NCBI GenBank assembly: GCA_013288885.1
Contig: JABDBA010000019.1
Location: 1 to 43,231 of the forward strand
Direction: 5' to 3'
From: Gammaproteobacteria bacterium
GTDB taxonomy: Bacteria; Pseudomonadota; Gammaproteobacteria; JABDBA01
DNA: 43,231 bases
A program made the position numbers and the translations under genes. Positions within the stretch are counted from its first letter, which is position 1, and each line of letters starts with the position of its first letter. The notes below the pieces were generated by a model that worked only from the letters and a program-made list of their open reading frames with translations, ran no database searches and was not told the origin of the DNA. Positions 16,437-29,400 of this stretch are shown here, one piece after another.

Positions 16437-16991
16437 CTAATTTCTCACCTGCTCGATATACTTGGCTGCAATATTATCTGCCAACCAAACATGATCATTT
16501 CCTTTATAAAAATTCACATTATTTTGAAAAGCTTCTTTTGCCTTAATAGTAAGTAGCACCGATTTTAAGCATTTACGTTGTCCTACTTGCAAAGCTGTCT
16601 CGGTATCTACTGATAAATGCACGTATTGTCGACCCATTGGTTTTAATCCTTCTTTTGCGATGATTAATGCAATTTTAGGCGTTGTACCGTGATACAAAAT
16701 TTCAGGTGGTTCAGCAGGTAACTTTAGTAATTTATCAGGAGTCGAATGACCATACAGCGCTCTTATTTTTCCATTTTTTAATTCATGCCGCTGTTTTGAT
16801 GATTGTTGTATCATCATAATTAAATCATTTTCAGTTATGTTGACCCATTCTCTTCTTATTAATTGCAATGCGGATAATAATTCATTAACTGGAACCCAAC
16901 CCTCATCATTTAATTCTAATTCATAGAGCCATGGCTCATGGCGAAGAATATATGAAACCTTTCTGCTTAATTGAATTATATTTTTTTCCAT
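16437..16991 (-). CDS. kptA: RNA 2'-phosphotransferase (KptA/Tpt1 family)
   Basis: 184 aa. KptA/Tpt1 removes an internal 2'-phosphate from RNA by ADP-ribosylating it with NAD+ and releasing a cyclic ADP-ribose phosphate. Motifs follow the family order: SYILRHEP (R17, H18), NDEGWVPVNELL, KIRALYGHS (R77), LYHGTT (99-104), GLKPMGRQYVHLS and VGQRK. It starts at ATG 16991 with AAAAGG upstream and overlaps the preceding immunity candidate by 16 nt, so it is part of the toxin operon. Bacteria have no known 2'-phosphate tRNA splicing, so the bacterial role is open. In this context it could reverse RNA or nucleotide damage, or be an ADP-ribosylating toxin itself. Confidence 0.9.
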   Translation of the reverse strand: MEKNIIQLSRKVSYILRHEPWLYELELNDEGWVPVNELLSALQLIRREWVNITENDLIMMIQQSSKQRHELKNGKIRALYGHSTPDKLLKLPAEPPEILYHGTTPKIALIIAKEGLKPMGRQYVHLSVDTETALQVGQRKCLKSVLLTIKAKEAFQNNVNFYKGNDHVWLADNIAAKYIEQVRN

Positions 16992-17434
16992 CTTAATAAC
17001 CTTTTATCTTTTAGTTTTTCAAATGCATTAAATTCACCGCTTATATTACGAAATCCTTCTATGTCTATTGTGGTTTCGTATTTTAATGGGAAAATATCGG
17101 AAATTAGGGTAGGATTTTTTAATATTAAAGTTTTAATTAGTTTTTCAAATGCTAGCATACAGCGGTCTGGCATATTTTTATTAAATAAAAATTCATCCCC
17201 GCCACTAAATATCCCAATACAGTAAATATTTAAAGCGCCCACTAAATATCCTTTTAATATAATACCTTTTGGTGAAATAAACTTAGCTCTAATAAATAAA
17301 TCTCTACTATATTCTGGAATTTCATTAAGCAATGTTATTGGATAATTTACGGCAGTATCATCATCATATTTCCACATTGAATGTGCATCAAAATCATCTT
17401 CGACTAATAGCTTTATACCTTTTTTAATATCCAA
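16976..17434 (-). CDS. Candidate immunity protein to the RHS toxin
   Basis: 152 aa starting at TTG (AGAGGGAACCAAC before it), with the start inside the last codons of the RHS gene (11-nt overlap). A small soluble gene placed directly behind the variable C-terminus of an RHS protein is the standard position for the cognate immunity gene. No known domain is recognised; it has alternating strand/helix character and the conserved ending NISGEFNAFEKLKDKRLL. A paralogue lies two genes downstream. Base composition is strongly AT-rich compared with the RHS body, as is usual for swapped toxin-immunity cassettes. Confidence 0.75.
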   Translation of the reverse strand: MDIKKGIKLLVEDDFDAHSMWKYDDDTAVNYPITLLNEIPEYSRDLFIRAKFISPKGIILKGYLVGALNIYCIGIFSGGDEFLFNKNMPDRCMLAFEKLIKTLILKNPTLISDIFPLKYETTIDIEGFRNISGEFNAFEKLKDKRLLRWKKI

Positions 17435-20400
17435 GTTGGTTCCCTCTAATTAAGTTATTTTGTTGAAGCTGTTGTTGAACTGCTGCTTGCTCCCTAGCTG
17501 GGGCGACAGCAATAAAATTGCCTTCGCCTCCAATTGGATTAAATCTTCTATCAAAAATCTTTGCAATAACCGGATCATCTAAAGATACAATCTCAACTGG
17601 CACTGAATTTATTCCAGCCGTATTAAAGGCCAATAACCTTCTGTTATCTAATGTAATAAAATTACCATCTTTAGCTACGACTTTAATTGTTGGAATTTGC
17701 TCAGGCAATACAGTTCCATTTTTTAATGATGCAACTAAATCATCCACTCGAGTATTATTGTTAAAATTTGGGCTAACTGTTGGCTGTGAAAATTTTATAT
17801 CATTAGGACTAAGGTATTTTAGGGTTTCATCGCCAGTCGTCCAAAAACCTTTGAACTGGGATGTAAGTGCTTCTCCAAGTTTTAAGCTTCTTAAGGATAT
17901 CAATTCAGGTGATGCAAAAGATAGGCCCGTTCCTATAACGCCAGCAGTACCCCATGCAGCTTGCTTTAGCGTACCATGAAGAATATCGTTAAAATCATTC
18001 TCCAAACCATTCATTTCACTTCTAGCAAATGCTTCTTGCAGCCCAACTTTTCCTCCTGACATGTGATTAGCGAACTCATTCGCAGCACTTGCAATACCAC
18101 CGAGATCATTCCAAAAACTTGATTTATTACCTGATGCCGATGTATTACTTGCCTGCGCATTCCACTGAGTCGCTTTATTTCCACCTGATCCTCCTGAAAC
18201 ACTCTGCGATGAACTAGAAGAACTCGATGAACTAGAATACGACGGCGACACAGAATTAGAAGTTGTGGCAGGTGTTCCTGTTCCCGTTGATGGCCATAGC
18301 CCTGACGTTCCACTTCCATTCATTGTACCTGAATTATCGGAATAACCACTAATACCTAGCGGTTCTGTGCCCACTGCTTGTGCGGCTGCGAGTACCGTAT
18401 TGTTTTGATCGCTAAATGCGAGCTGTGCTGCCAGATCATTGTGCGGGCTTTGTGTTGTGGCGGGTTGTAGGCTGGGTTGACTACTGGCTTGGCTGCTTGG
18501 TTGACTGCTGCTTGCGAGCACCTGCAACCTTCTTTGTAATGCGTGGGCATGCGCGTCAATTTCTTGCGCGATGGGTATTCCAATATACGTGCCGAGGTTT
18601 GCGCCTAATGCTGTGGCGGCCAAGTTAGTTAAATCAACAGGCCTTCTATAAGCTGCATCGTCAATTAAAGAATTGGAGCTATATATTAAAGTATTTCCTA
18701 CTGCATGCCGTGTCAAGCTCGCATCATTGTTGTTCGTTAATTTTAGCTTCGCGCTAATCGTATTGTCTGCGATAGTCGAGGCCATATAGTCAGCTACTTG
18801 GCGCAGACTAAATTGCGACTTTAATCCGACCGCTATTTCGCTTAATTGTTCAGTCACGTTAATTGCGCCTATTTTTACTACATCAGTAATAAATTTACTG
18901 GCATGTTGCATATCGCTCAATGATGTATTTGTCACGCCTAATTTTGCACCTAATCCGGCGGTCACCCCAGATTCTAAACCGCTGATTAAAACTTCCTTTA
19001 ATGAAAAGTGGTTTTGTAGACCCACTGCTTCTCCGACCCCTTGACCGACAGCGCTCGCCACTGCACCGGTAACGGCGGCTATAGTAGCAGAACCCATCAA
19101 AGTACCGACAAGGAACGGGGCCAATGCAGCCATCACTTCCGGCGCAACTATCGATACCACCACAACTGCTACCATTTCCACTAATTCTCCCCAAAAACTA
19201 CTATGGTGCTGCGGCGGTGGTGGTTGCGGTGGTGGCAACGGTGGTGCGGGTGTTGACATGATAGGTTGTAAAGCACCCACTAAATTATTATATAAATTCT
19301 GGTAGGCAATCGAAGTTTGCGCGCCGTTATAAACAGGAATCATGGCGGGGATCTTAATCGTGGTGCCCACTTGGGGTGTCGATAAACTATCGGGGTAACC
19401 GTTCGCAAAAGCAATGGCTGCCGCATAACGACTGTCACCATTTGTACGCTGTGCGATGGATGCAAAAGTATCTCCACCCACCACGGTATATTTTTGCATC
19501 GTAGTCATTGGCACCGAACCACTCGGATTATTGGTGGTAGAAAAGACACTCATCATACCGGGCGGTTGCACTCTATTACCGTTAATTGTTTGCGTGCGCA
19601 CACGTTCAAAAAGTTCAAGGGCCCTCGGCCCCATCGAATTGGCATTTTTTAAAAGCAGCTCTCCAAAACGTGAACCCGATAAAACCTGCTGTGTGGTCTC
19701 ACGCACACCACCACCACCCATTTGCAGTGGATCCGCCGATGAAAGGCTGGATGCAAAACCTAAAACACCTAATTCAAAACCACCACGACCACCGGTGCTA
19801 TGGCGTACAAAATCGCTGACAATGTTATAATGTTGATTGCCGTAGTCATCGGCCGCTACGGTATACATCCCTAAATAATTATCACTGCCACTGTAAAAAA
19901 AACTGGATTGTGCGACCCAAGGTATCATTCCCGGTACCCAAGATGATTCCATCCATAGCTTATGTAAAATCAAATTGTCGGGCGTTGTCGCAAAATACAC
20001 ATTATTATTGATGTAGGAGTCAGTCGCGCCCGGCACTTGTGTCCCGTTACCAATCTGTGCGTTCTGTTCGCCATTGGCGCCATAATAATTGAGTGCCGTG
20101 GTATAAGGCCCTGTCAACGGTTTGCCCTTATAATCGACTGTGCGATCACCTGATACCGAAGACTGCATCCAACTATCAAACCCAACATACTGCATCACAA
20201 GATGATCTTGCATCCCAGGGTCGCTCGGATTAGTAGAAGCATAAGTAATATTTTGCGTTTGTGCCAAACCATAATGATAAATAGGCACTGTACGGGAAGG
20301 GGGCAAGCCATAACCCAGCGTGGCGTTGACCGTACCTTGATTAAATTGTTGACTGGTGACCTGCCAACCGGTATTGGTATAGCTGTTGTTTAGTACGAAC

Positions 20401-23400
20401 GTATTATTTCCATTGACATAAGTATTATGGGCCGTCTGCCAACCCGAACCATTATAAAAAAAGTCGTCTTGTATCTTGTCATTACCTTGACTATTGTTTG
20501 TGATGGTGTGGCTGAGCACACCATCTGCACGCGGTGTAAATGTCGTCGTCAGTACTGATTTCCCGGTTTCATCATACTGCACCTGTTTACTCCGTAAACC
20601 ATTCGTATAATAAATATAGGACCCTTGTTGTGGGGTGATAGATAAATTCCCATCGATCCAAGCGCACGCATCAAAGGTCGTACGATTGGCCGTATCATAG
20701 GCATACCACATGCTTTGCGTGTAAGGATCGCCCGGGTCAAGCACGTTATAAATACTGGTGATAACAAACCTGCGATTACCGACCCTGTCGTAACCCATGG
20801 TGGCAGACATGATGCCATCGGTGGCAGACTTTTCACGGCCTAATTGATCGACCGTGGTATAAGTGTCACGTAAAACAAGCCCACTACTTATTTTTTCGAC
20901 ACGAATATGGATACGCCGCCCTTCCAAATCATTGGTATAGTAAGTCACTGTGTCTTGTGCTAAGTCCGTCATTTGGACGACGCGGCCATAGGCATACACA
21001 TAACTTAAATTTTGGCCCGGCACAGGCTGTGCAACCCCCTGAATATAGGGCCTACCATCGATGGCCGCGACTATAGGCTGTATATACTCGCCATGATTGC
21101 CGCCTGAAGAAGTACGTGTTTTCACCTGGTTTTTATAATCAAGCGCACTGGTATACGTTGCGCCGGATAAATCCGTGTGCCCGGTCTCTGTGCCAAAATA
21201 ATTACGCAACCAAGTCAAGAAACTACCGTCAGGGTTGGTCTGCTTTAAAGGCTGATTATTACGATCATATTCCCATGTCGTAGCGCCGCCACCAGCATCG
21301 TAACTGACCATCGTATTGTTGAATGGATCCAGCACATAATGCATTTGACAACCGGCGGGATCGCTTTGAAAGTTCCGGTAACCTTGTTCATTGTAGCCAT
21401 AGGTATTCGTTTCGCTTTGATAAGGTGAGATGTTGGCGATTAAGCGATTATTATGATCGAAGGTGTTCTTCCAGAGATTGCCTGCGGTGGTATAATTTAT
21501 TTTATTGTTTAAGGCGTTAAAATCTTGTGCTGATAACGTGCCGTCCGGTAATACGTCTACCGTCATGAAACCCGCCGCATTCAGCACGTATCCTTCGGTA
21601 TTACTATTAGCATCGCAAATACCAATAGAAGAACCGCGTTTATTAAAACCAAATTTAGTGACGGGTTGTGTTTGGCCTACGGTGCCATCGGAATTGTAAT
21701 ATTCCACCATCGGTTCGGTCTTTTGCGCCATTTTATTATTGACGTTATAAATATAACTCGTGGTATTTTGGTAACTATCGGTTTCTAAGATACGATTGCC
21801 CCATGCATCGTTTTTAAACGTGCGCATCGGTTGTACTACTTTTTGTGAAACGGGTGATGGTGGAGTACTGCTATACACCATGCTGCCATAATCAATCGTG
21901 AACGTGCCTTTAGTATCTCCGATTTGATAAGGATAATTTCCCGGTTGCAAACTGGTGACATCAACGACCACACCTTGCGCTGTGGTGGCGCTCGCGGCCA
22001 ATTGTTTGAACTGCGCTTGCCGATCAAGGCTGGTATCTAAATAAGTCACATTCGGTGGAAAAACACCGGATGATTGCAGTGGGGTAATATACATGATCAC
22101 ACGCGGCGGGAACTTAGCAACAACGGGTGCAGGGCCATCACTCAATTCATCGTGATTAATCATGTCAAATTCATCATCGGACATTTCGGCCAGATCAGGT
22201 AAATGTTCCCAATCTTCTTCAATCGATGGCAATACTTTTTTACCGTGTGCATCATATTTATAGTCGAGATCATCTTTTTTATCTTGCTGCTTTTCAATCT
22301 TTTTAAAGCGGCCAGATTTTTTATCGCGCTCTACCACAAAACGTTTTCGTTTTGGCAACGCTGCTGCAATACGGTGATCTTCAGTCACTGCCAACGGTGC
22401 GGTGGAAATGTAGAATGGGATTTTATCTTGCGCATTTAATTGCAACGACATCGACAAACGTTGGATGGTTTGCACGGGGAAATTAAAATTCAACGTGCCT
22501 TGTACAATACCGTTTTCTTGCGATTCGCCCGGTTGGATAGTTTGTAATTCAACATGTTCTTTGCCATCGGTGCCTTGATAGACACAAATAATGTTAACCG
22601 GCAATGGGTTAAACGCGCTCGGCAATTGCCAACTGAGTGTGCCGCTCGTACCTGTTACATTAATTTGTACATTGCTGCAATCGATTTCGCGCGCGACCGG
22701 TTGTTGCGAAGGTACGGGCGTAAAAATAGTAAACGGCAATGTCGTGTTTAACTTGCCGCCGATGGGTTGTGCGGTATAAGTGCCAGAAGGCAATTGGCTT
22801 AAATCCGCAATAAACTGGCCAGGGTTATTGGGATCGGGTTGTACCGGAACGGGCGCGCCGACATTTTGGTTATTTTGAATGAGTTGGATCGCCGTCAAAC
22901 CTTGGGTGTTGCCCATCAATTGCAATTGCGTATCAGATGCAACTTCAGCCACCAACGATAAACTTTTTTGGTTCGCGCCACTGTTGATTTGCACTACGCC
23001 ATTGGTGGTATAAAAAATTTGCGTGGTTGGGTTGCCTTTTGAATCCAGTAAATAATAATTCATGGTGTAGCCGTATACATCCGTGGCTAAACTGGAAACA
23101 TCAATGCCACTGCGGCCATCAACGGTTTTTATGGGCGATAATTCGGGTATCGTCCATTTCTGGGTGGGATTGGCCAGCAACCATAACGTCATTTGTGGTT
23201 GCACATTACATTCTTGTATCTGTGGCCACGTTAAACTCGTTTTGCCAAAGACAGTGGCATATAAGGAGCTGGATTGGATTTGTAACGGTAAATCTTGCGG
23301 GCCTGAAAAATCATTGATATTACATTGCGGTGCGGTCTTGATGATCGCCTGCCCTGCTAAATCGCGTGTGGTTTCGGTGCGTTCAAGATCAGTGGTACTG

Positions 23401-26400
23401 GCTTTTGCGATAAAATTTGGCAACGCGTCAGAACTAATCCTGCTTAAATCTACCGTGGCAGATTCACCGCTTAAACTCGCGCGCCCCGCTAAGTCAAATG
23501 CTTTAATGGTATTTTTTCCAGGAGCATTGCTAAACCATTCTTTACCAGTTTGATCATAACGGTGATTGACTTCAATCACACCGTTGCCAGGCCCTTCGCC
23601 AGTCAGTTCATCAAATGCATTATAAAGGGTCTGTGTCGTTTGGAGCGGTGTTTGACCATTGTCACGGCGCACATCAACTGCTGTTTGCCGATCTTTAGCA
23701 TCATAAGTATAACGCTGATCATCGATATGCTTTACTTTTGTGTATGCGCCATTCACTAACTGCCAATTGGTACAATTTTGGATCGTGCGGCCCTTTTTTT
23801 TGCTTGCAGTGTAGGTGGTCGCTTTCGTAGTGACAGTACCATCGATATTCGCATAACCTTCTGCATCTTGCTTATAAGTTTCTAGACCACGATTATCGAA
23901 CAAAGATAGTTGGCATTGATCATCAGCGCCAGTACTGATGGGTTGCGGTAACGTTTGTGTACTTGCTGGGGTTGTTCCCGCCGCAAAACGCAATGTCATC
24001 ACCGGATCGTTGTGGGCGTTAACACCATAATACGTCAGCGGAGTCAGGTTGCTCCCGGCCTGGTTTTGCCGCGTGACATCGGCGACTGCCATTTTATTGC
24101 CACGGGCATCATTATAGTAATATTCGGTGGCGCCATCTTCAAACGTTTTGGCCGTGCGCTGTTCTGTGGGGCTATATTGATAACTCACTTTGAGGTCTTG
24201 TGGCCCTTGGTCTGGAATAGAAGGAATGCCGTTGTTGAGCATTAATGCTTGGCAAACAATACCCATTTTGGTTTCAGTGATGACCTGCCCCAACCGATCA
24301 AACCCCGTCTCGAAATTACGGTCAGGGCTGGCTGCACCCGGTGCGCTCGGTACGATCGTTTTGTCGAGAGCAGCTAAACTCATTTGCGGGGTGGGCGCTT
24401 GCGTTAACGCGTTGGCGTATTCGGTGCGCTTGATAGTTTCTTTAAAACTGTTTTGCCAATAGCGTTTGATATAATAATTCGGGTTGCTATCCGCCGCGAG
24501 TTTGCCGTTGCGGTTGTACCAGCGTACTTTTTCGGCATAGGTTTGTTTGACGGGATCGATCAACACGCCTTGGTAAACTTCTTCGCGGAAGGCATTATAG
24601 CGGCGCGCAGTTTGCGGTCGTGCCGTGCCGTAACTGGCTTTGGTGTTCGCATCACCGGCAATATAATAAAATATCGCATCTTTTTGCGTGAGCACCACAT
24701 CACCGTGTTGATCGCGTTGGTGCGCGCTGCTGCGATCTTGCGCGGCATCTAATTGCAAAGCGGCTTCGAGGTCGGCTTGCGGGATGCCTGTGCCATCAGC
24801 AATATATTTACTTAAATCCAAATTCAACGGTGTATTAATACGCACTTCGTTGATGACTTCGCCCACCATTTCATCGTCGTGCAAGTTCGCTAAAATATCA
24901 TCGGGTTTGGACGATTGTTTAGCTTTGGCTTCGCGCGGCACGACACCGCAAAACGCGTTGTATTCTCTTTTAACGACGCCTTTCATTTCATCAACTTCGT
25001 AAACCACACGACCCAAACTATCGCGCACAAAAAACTTCCACTGGCCGTTGAAGTTTTTTTCGGCGACTTTTTGTTGTTTTGTGTCATAAATAATTTGTGC
25101 GTCAAGCGTGACGGTTTTTTCTGGGCGATTAGTCAGGCTAGAAAGTTGTGTGGGATCATCGACTTTCACATTGGCAATCGAAATCCCGGTCACTTTATTG
25201 CAAGCGTTATAAGTAAAAGTGATGGTGCGTGCATCGGGCAGATCATAACCATAGGTAATGCTTTGGGTGTTGCCCGCTGGATCATAAGTAGTTTTTTTAG
25301 TGACCGCTTGTTGCGATTGCGTATAAGTGAGTTTTCCGGTGGCACTGGTTTGTACCTGCGTGATGGTGGTCTCAGGCGCTGTTTCTGCGTACAAGCGTAA
25401 TGCTCGATCAATTTCATACTCCCAATTAAAACCGGCCCTATCGTTGTGCGTCCTGATATTGCCGAGCGCATCTTTATCGTACGTATCGATTTTATTGAGC
25501 GCATCAATTTTTTGGTACAGCCGGTTCGCAGAGTCGTAAATAAATTGCGTCTTGCGATCTTTTTGCGCATTACTATTATTTGCCACAAACGTTTGCACCG
25601 CCGCCACCATAGCATCGTAATCTGCCGGTGGGGTAAATAGTGCATCAAATTGACATTTGCTCGTGTTGTTGCCGTTGGCGTCGTAACTAAATTGGGTGAC
25701 GACCGCTTGCGTATCGGGCGTAGGGCCAGGTTCGATGTTAAACCAGGGCCTGCCGAGTGCATCAAATACATAATAAGTCGCACGCGCTTGGGTGAGGTCG
25801 GGTGCAAGAGCACCTAATACTAAATTTTCCGGCAACGCTGCTAACTGAGCAGGGTTAGTGGCAAATTCCGCATAAGCAATCTCAGCAATTGTGCGCCCAA
25901 CTTTATCGAAGCGCTTTTCTTTCACCACACCTTTGTTGTCAATGGTAAAACGATCTTGGCCTTTGGCATCGCGCACGTAATAGAGCATACGATCATTGGC
26001 TGCATCGACTTTACTTTGCATGATCGTCGACAATTGATCGGCGGTAAAACTCGTTAAATTGCTGACGTCGATTGCTGTTGCATAGCGGACATTAACGATT
26101 TCACGTTTGGCGTTGTCGTAACGTCTTTCGGTGACATAACCTTGTGGATCGCCTTTTTCATCGGGCGGAACGCCCAGCACTTTAATGCTAAAGCGTTCTT
26201 TGCCGTCTTGATCGTAATAGTGCCAATTCAGTGAATCGAGCGTGTTGGTATTGGCGCTCGCCCAACTGATCAATTTACTTAAGGGTACGGTTTTATCTAA
26301 TAACGCGGGATCGGCTTTGGTACAATAAACACGTTCATACTGTGGGCGGCCTTCGGCATCATAGTTCCATTCCTTAACACCGCCCAAGGGATCAATCTTA

Positions 26401-29400
26401 AAACGCTTCTGCCCTTTGCTATCATAAAACGTATAAGCGGCATTGTTATTGGGATCGATCTCAACCACCACCCGCCCAGCATCGTCTAATTGTTTTTGTG
26501 AAATAATATTGAGCGCGTTGGGGGTATTTAGCGAAGTCGCATCGACGGTATTGCCAATGCTGCGATTAAAACCATCGACTTGAAAAGTGTTATACGATTG
26601 ATCGGCGACTTTTGCATCGCCACGCGTGACACTTTTTTTGCTGCCTTGGCTGTTGTAAGTCGCTTGCGTCACTAAATTGAGCCCTGCTGGATGAGTAGCA
26701 GAAATAGGGTCCGTCACCGTTTGCGTCAAACGATTATTGCCATCGTAACTTTGCACGCGCGTGATCTGCAGCGGGTCGACGGTGCTGGTCGTATTGCCGT
26801 AAGCATCATGCCCATAGGTCGTTGCTAATTTTAAACCGGTGGCATCTTGGGTTTTTTGTGTTAATTGCCCCGCACCATTAAAAGTTTGCGCGGTGACAAT
26901 GCCATTAGCATCTTGTGTGGCGCGCAGTTGATCGATGAGATCGTAAGTGTTAGTAGATTGCGCTTGTAATTCATCCACACACGTTTCGATTTTACCACTG
27001 GGCGTATGCGTCCATGTTTTGGTTTGGTCCAAACCATTAGTGGTCGAAATTTTTTCGCCATGCACATTGTTGGTATCTATTTTTTTTGTGCCAGCTACCG
27101 GATACAGTGTGGTGTGCGTACGTGTGGTTTGATCATATTGGTGTTGCGTGACTGCGTTCAAACTATCGGTCTCAGTCAATACCCGATCTTGGGTGTCGTA
27201 ACTAAAATTATGCGCACCTTGTAATGGATCAATCGTTTGAGAAATACGTCCTTTACGATCATGGTCTTTTTGTGAGAGGCCATTGGTTTCATCGGTATAA
27301 CTGGTAATACTGCCATACGGGCTGTTATAAGCGCGTGTAACTTTTAGCGTGGCAGTTTCACCCGCAGCCGTTTTTAGGGTCTGTGTTTCAAGCCCACGTG
27401 GGTCTTCATATAAATGCTGCACTTTTAAACTGGGTTGTGGGCCATCGACGGTCAAGTTTTCTTCGATACATTCTTTGAACGCGTTATAAGCGTAAGTCGT
27501 CACGCTTAGTGTGGGATCAATGGTTTGGGTGATCTGCCCACGTTGGTCGCGCGGGGTTTGCGTGACATGGTCTTTAGGGTTTTGTAAACCCGTTAATAAC
27601 TGACGCAACGCGGGCGTGATAAAACCACCGGTGAGCATAGCCAGTTGCGCAGTCGTTAATTGTGTATCGTAAACGCGTGTGGTTTCTGCTTCGTTAAAAC
27701 TGTTAAGGGTTTTTTCAGTGATGGTGCCTATCGCATTAATAGTAATAAAAGGCCTGCGTTCTAAATCATAATAAAAATAAGTGACGTTATCGGCCGTATC
27801 AGACGTTTGTGCGCGCACAGCAGTTTTTAATTTTAAACCAGTCGTATCAAAGGTATGGCGCATACTGTTGTTTTGCCACACCTGTAATTTTGCGGCGGCT
27901 TTTTGGGCTGGCGTCAAAGTAGGATCCGCATCGATGGCCGTTAATAATTGCGCGACATTGGCAGACGCTTCTGCGGTTGTTTGCTCAAAACCATCGTATT
28001 GGCTTTGTTTGCTGCGTTGATGGTCCGGATCAATATTATCCGGATCGGTCAAATCTTTCGCTTGCACATTGGTGACATGCCCCATGACATCGTATTGTGT
28101 GCAGGTGGCTTTATTATCAGAAGTATCGACTTCGACATTACGATTGAGTAAATCATATTGATGTACCGTAGTTTGATCTTGCAAAGAAACAGCAGGTGCA
28201 ACCGGCGCTTTGCTTTTATCGTTTAACCAGTTGGGATCAGCCACCGGGTTATAAAACTCATATTCTTTTTGCACTAAACCGCACGTTAAAAACGTGCGCT
28301 GCGTGAGTTTGTTTTCAGGATCAACTTCAGCAATACACTGCCTACGCGCATTTCGATAGTAATAGGTAGTCGCATCACGCCCGGGTGATAACGTGGGGCG
28401 CAATGCCGCCAATGTGGTCGCTGCTCGATTGGTGGTTATGTTATCGTAGAGGATTTTTTGCGAGACGTGGCCATCGGGATCACGCACATATTCGGTGACA
28501 TAACCCGCCGCATCGACTTTGGCAACGATATGATTGTCTTTGTCATAAAAAGTTTGCACATAACGGTCGACTGTGGGATCAATCGTGCGCATGATCGTTC
28601 CATCTTTTTTTAATTGCGCTAACTCCGCACTGGTGACCGCTTTGCTATCGGTATAAGTGACCTTACCAATGACACGATCGAGATTATCGTAAAATGTTTC
28701 GGTAAGAATATTTTTAGCATCGACTTGATATTGCACACGGTGCGAAGTATCAAGGAAATCATAACTGACTCGATCTTTGTTAGGATCGGGAATGCTGACC
28801 ATCGCAAATTGACGTAATAAACTTAAGCCGGGCGCTACAACCGGTGCAATCGGCACTTTGGACGGCCACATTTTTTTGACATCGATCGGGTTGTAATATT
28901 CGGTGATGGTGTTGTAGCGCTTAACACGATCATATTGGTATTGTTTAACAATACCGCTCGCACTCACTAAATAACCTAAGCGCTGTTGCGAATCATAAAA
29001 TGGATAGCTGCGTTGACCATCAGGATGTAACACCATAGTGACTTGATCGGCACCATTGCGATAAATAGTAGTATTGCGCGCCGCACCTGCTGCAGTTTCT
29101 TGCTGCGACATCACCGCGCCCGATGAACTATATTGTTTGCTTTCTACGCGGCCATTCGGGCGCGTAATTGAAATTGCAGATTTAGCATCGTCATAAGTTG
29201 TAGTGGTTTTTTGCCCCAGTGGATCAGTGACATTGATTAATCGATGTAAGCCATCATATTTTTGCCGGGTAACCGCCGTAACACCGGCTGTTTGTAATAT
29301 TTCTTTTTCTATCCAACCACCGAATTCATCCCACAAAATAGTTGTGCTGCCCATGCCTGCATCGCGAATGCCGTTCCCCTTCGCATCCACGTTTGTATAA

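Noticed and set aside
19456..28151. Many open frames on the + strand opposite the RHS gene
   Set aside because: They are short, lack ribosome sites and mirror the repeat-rich, GC-richer coding strand, so they are shadows.
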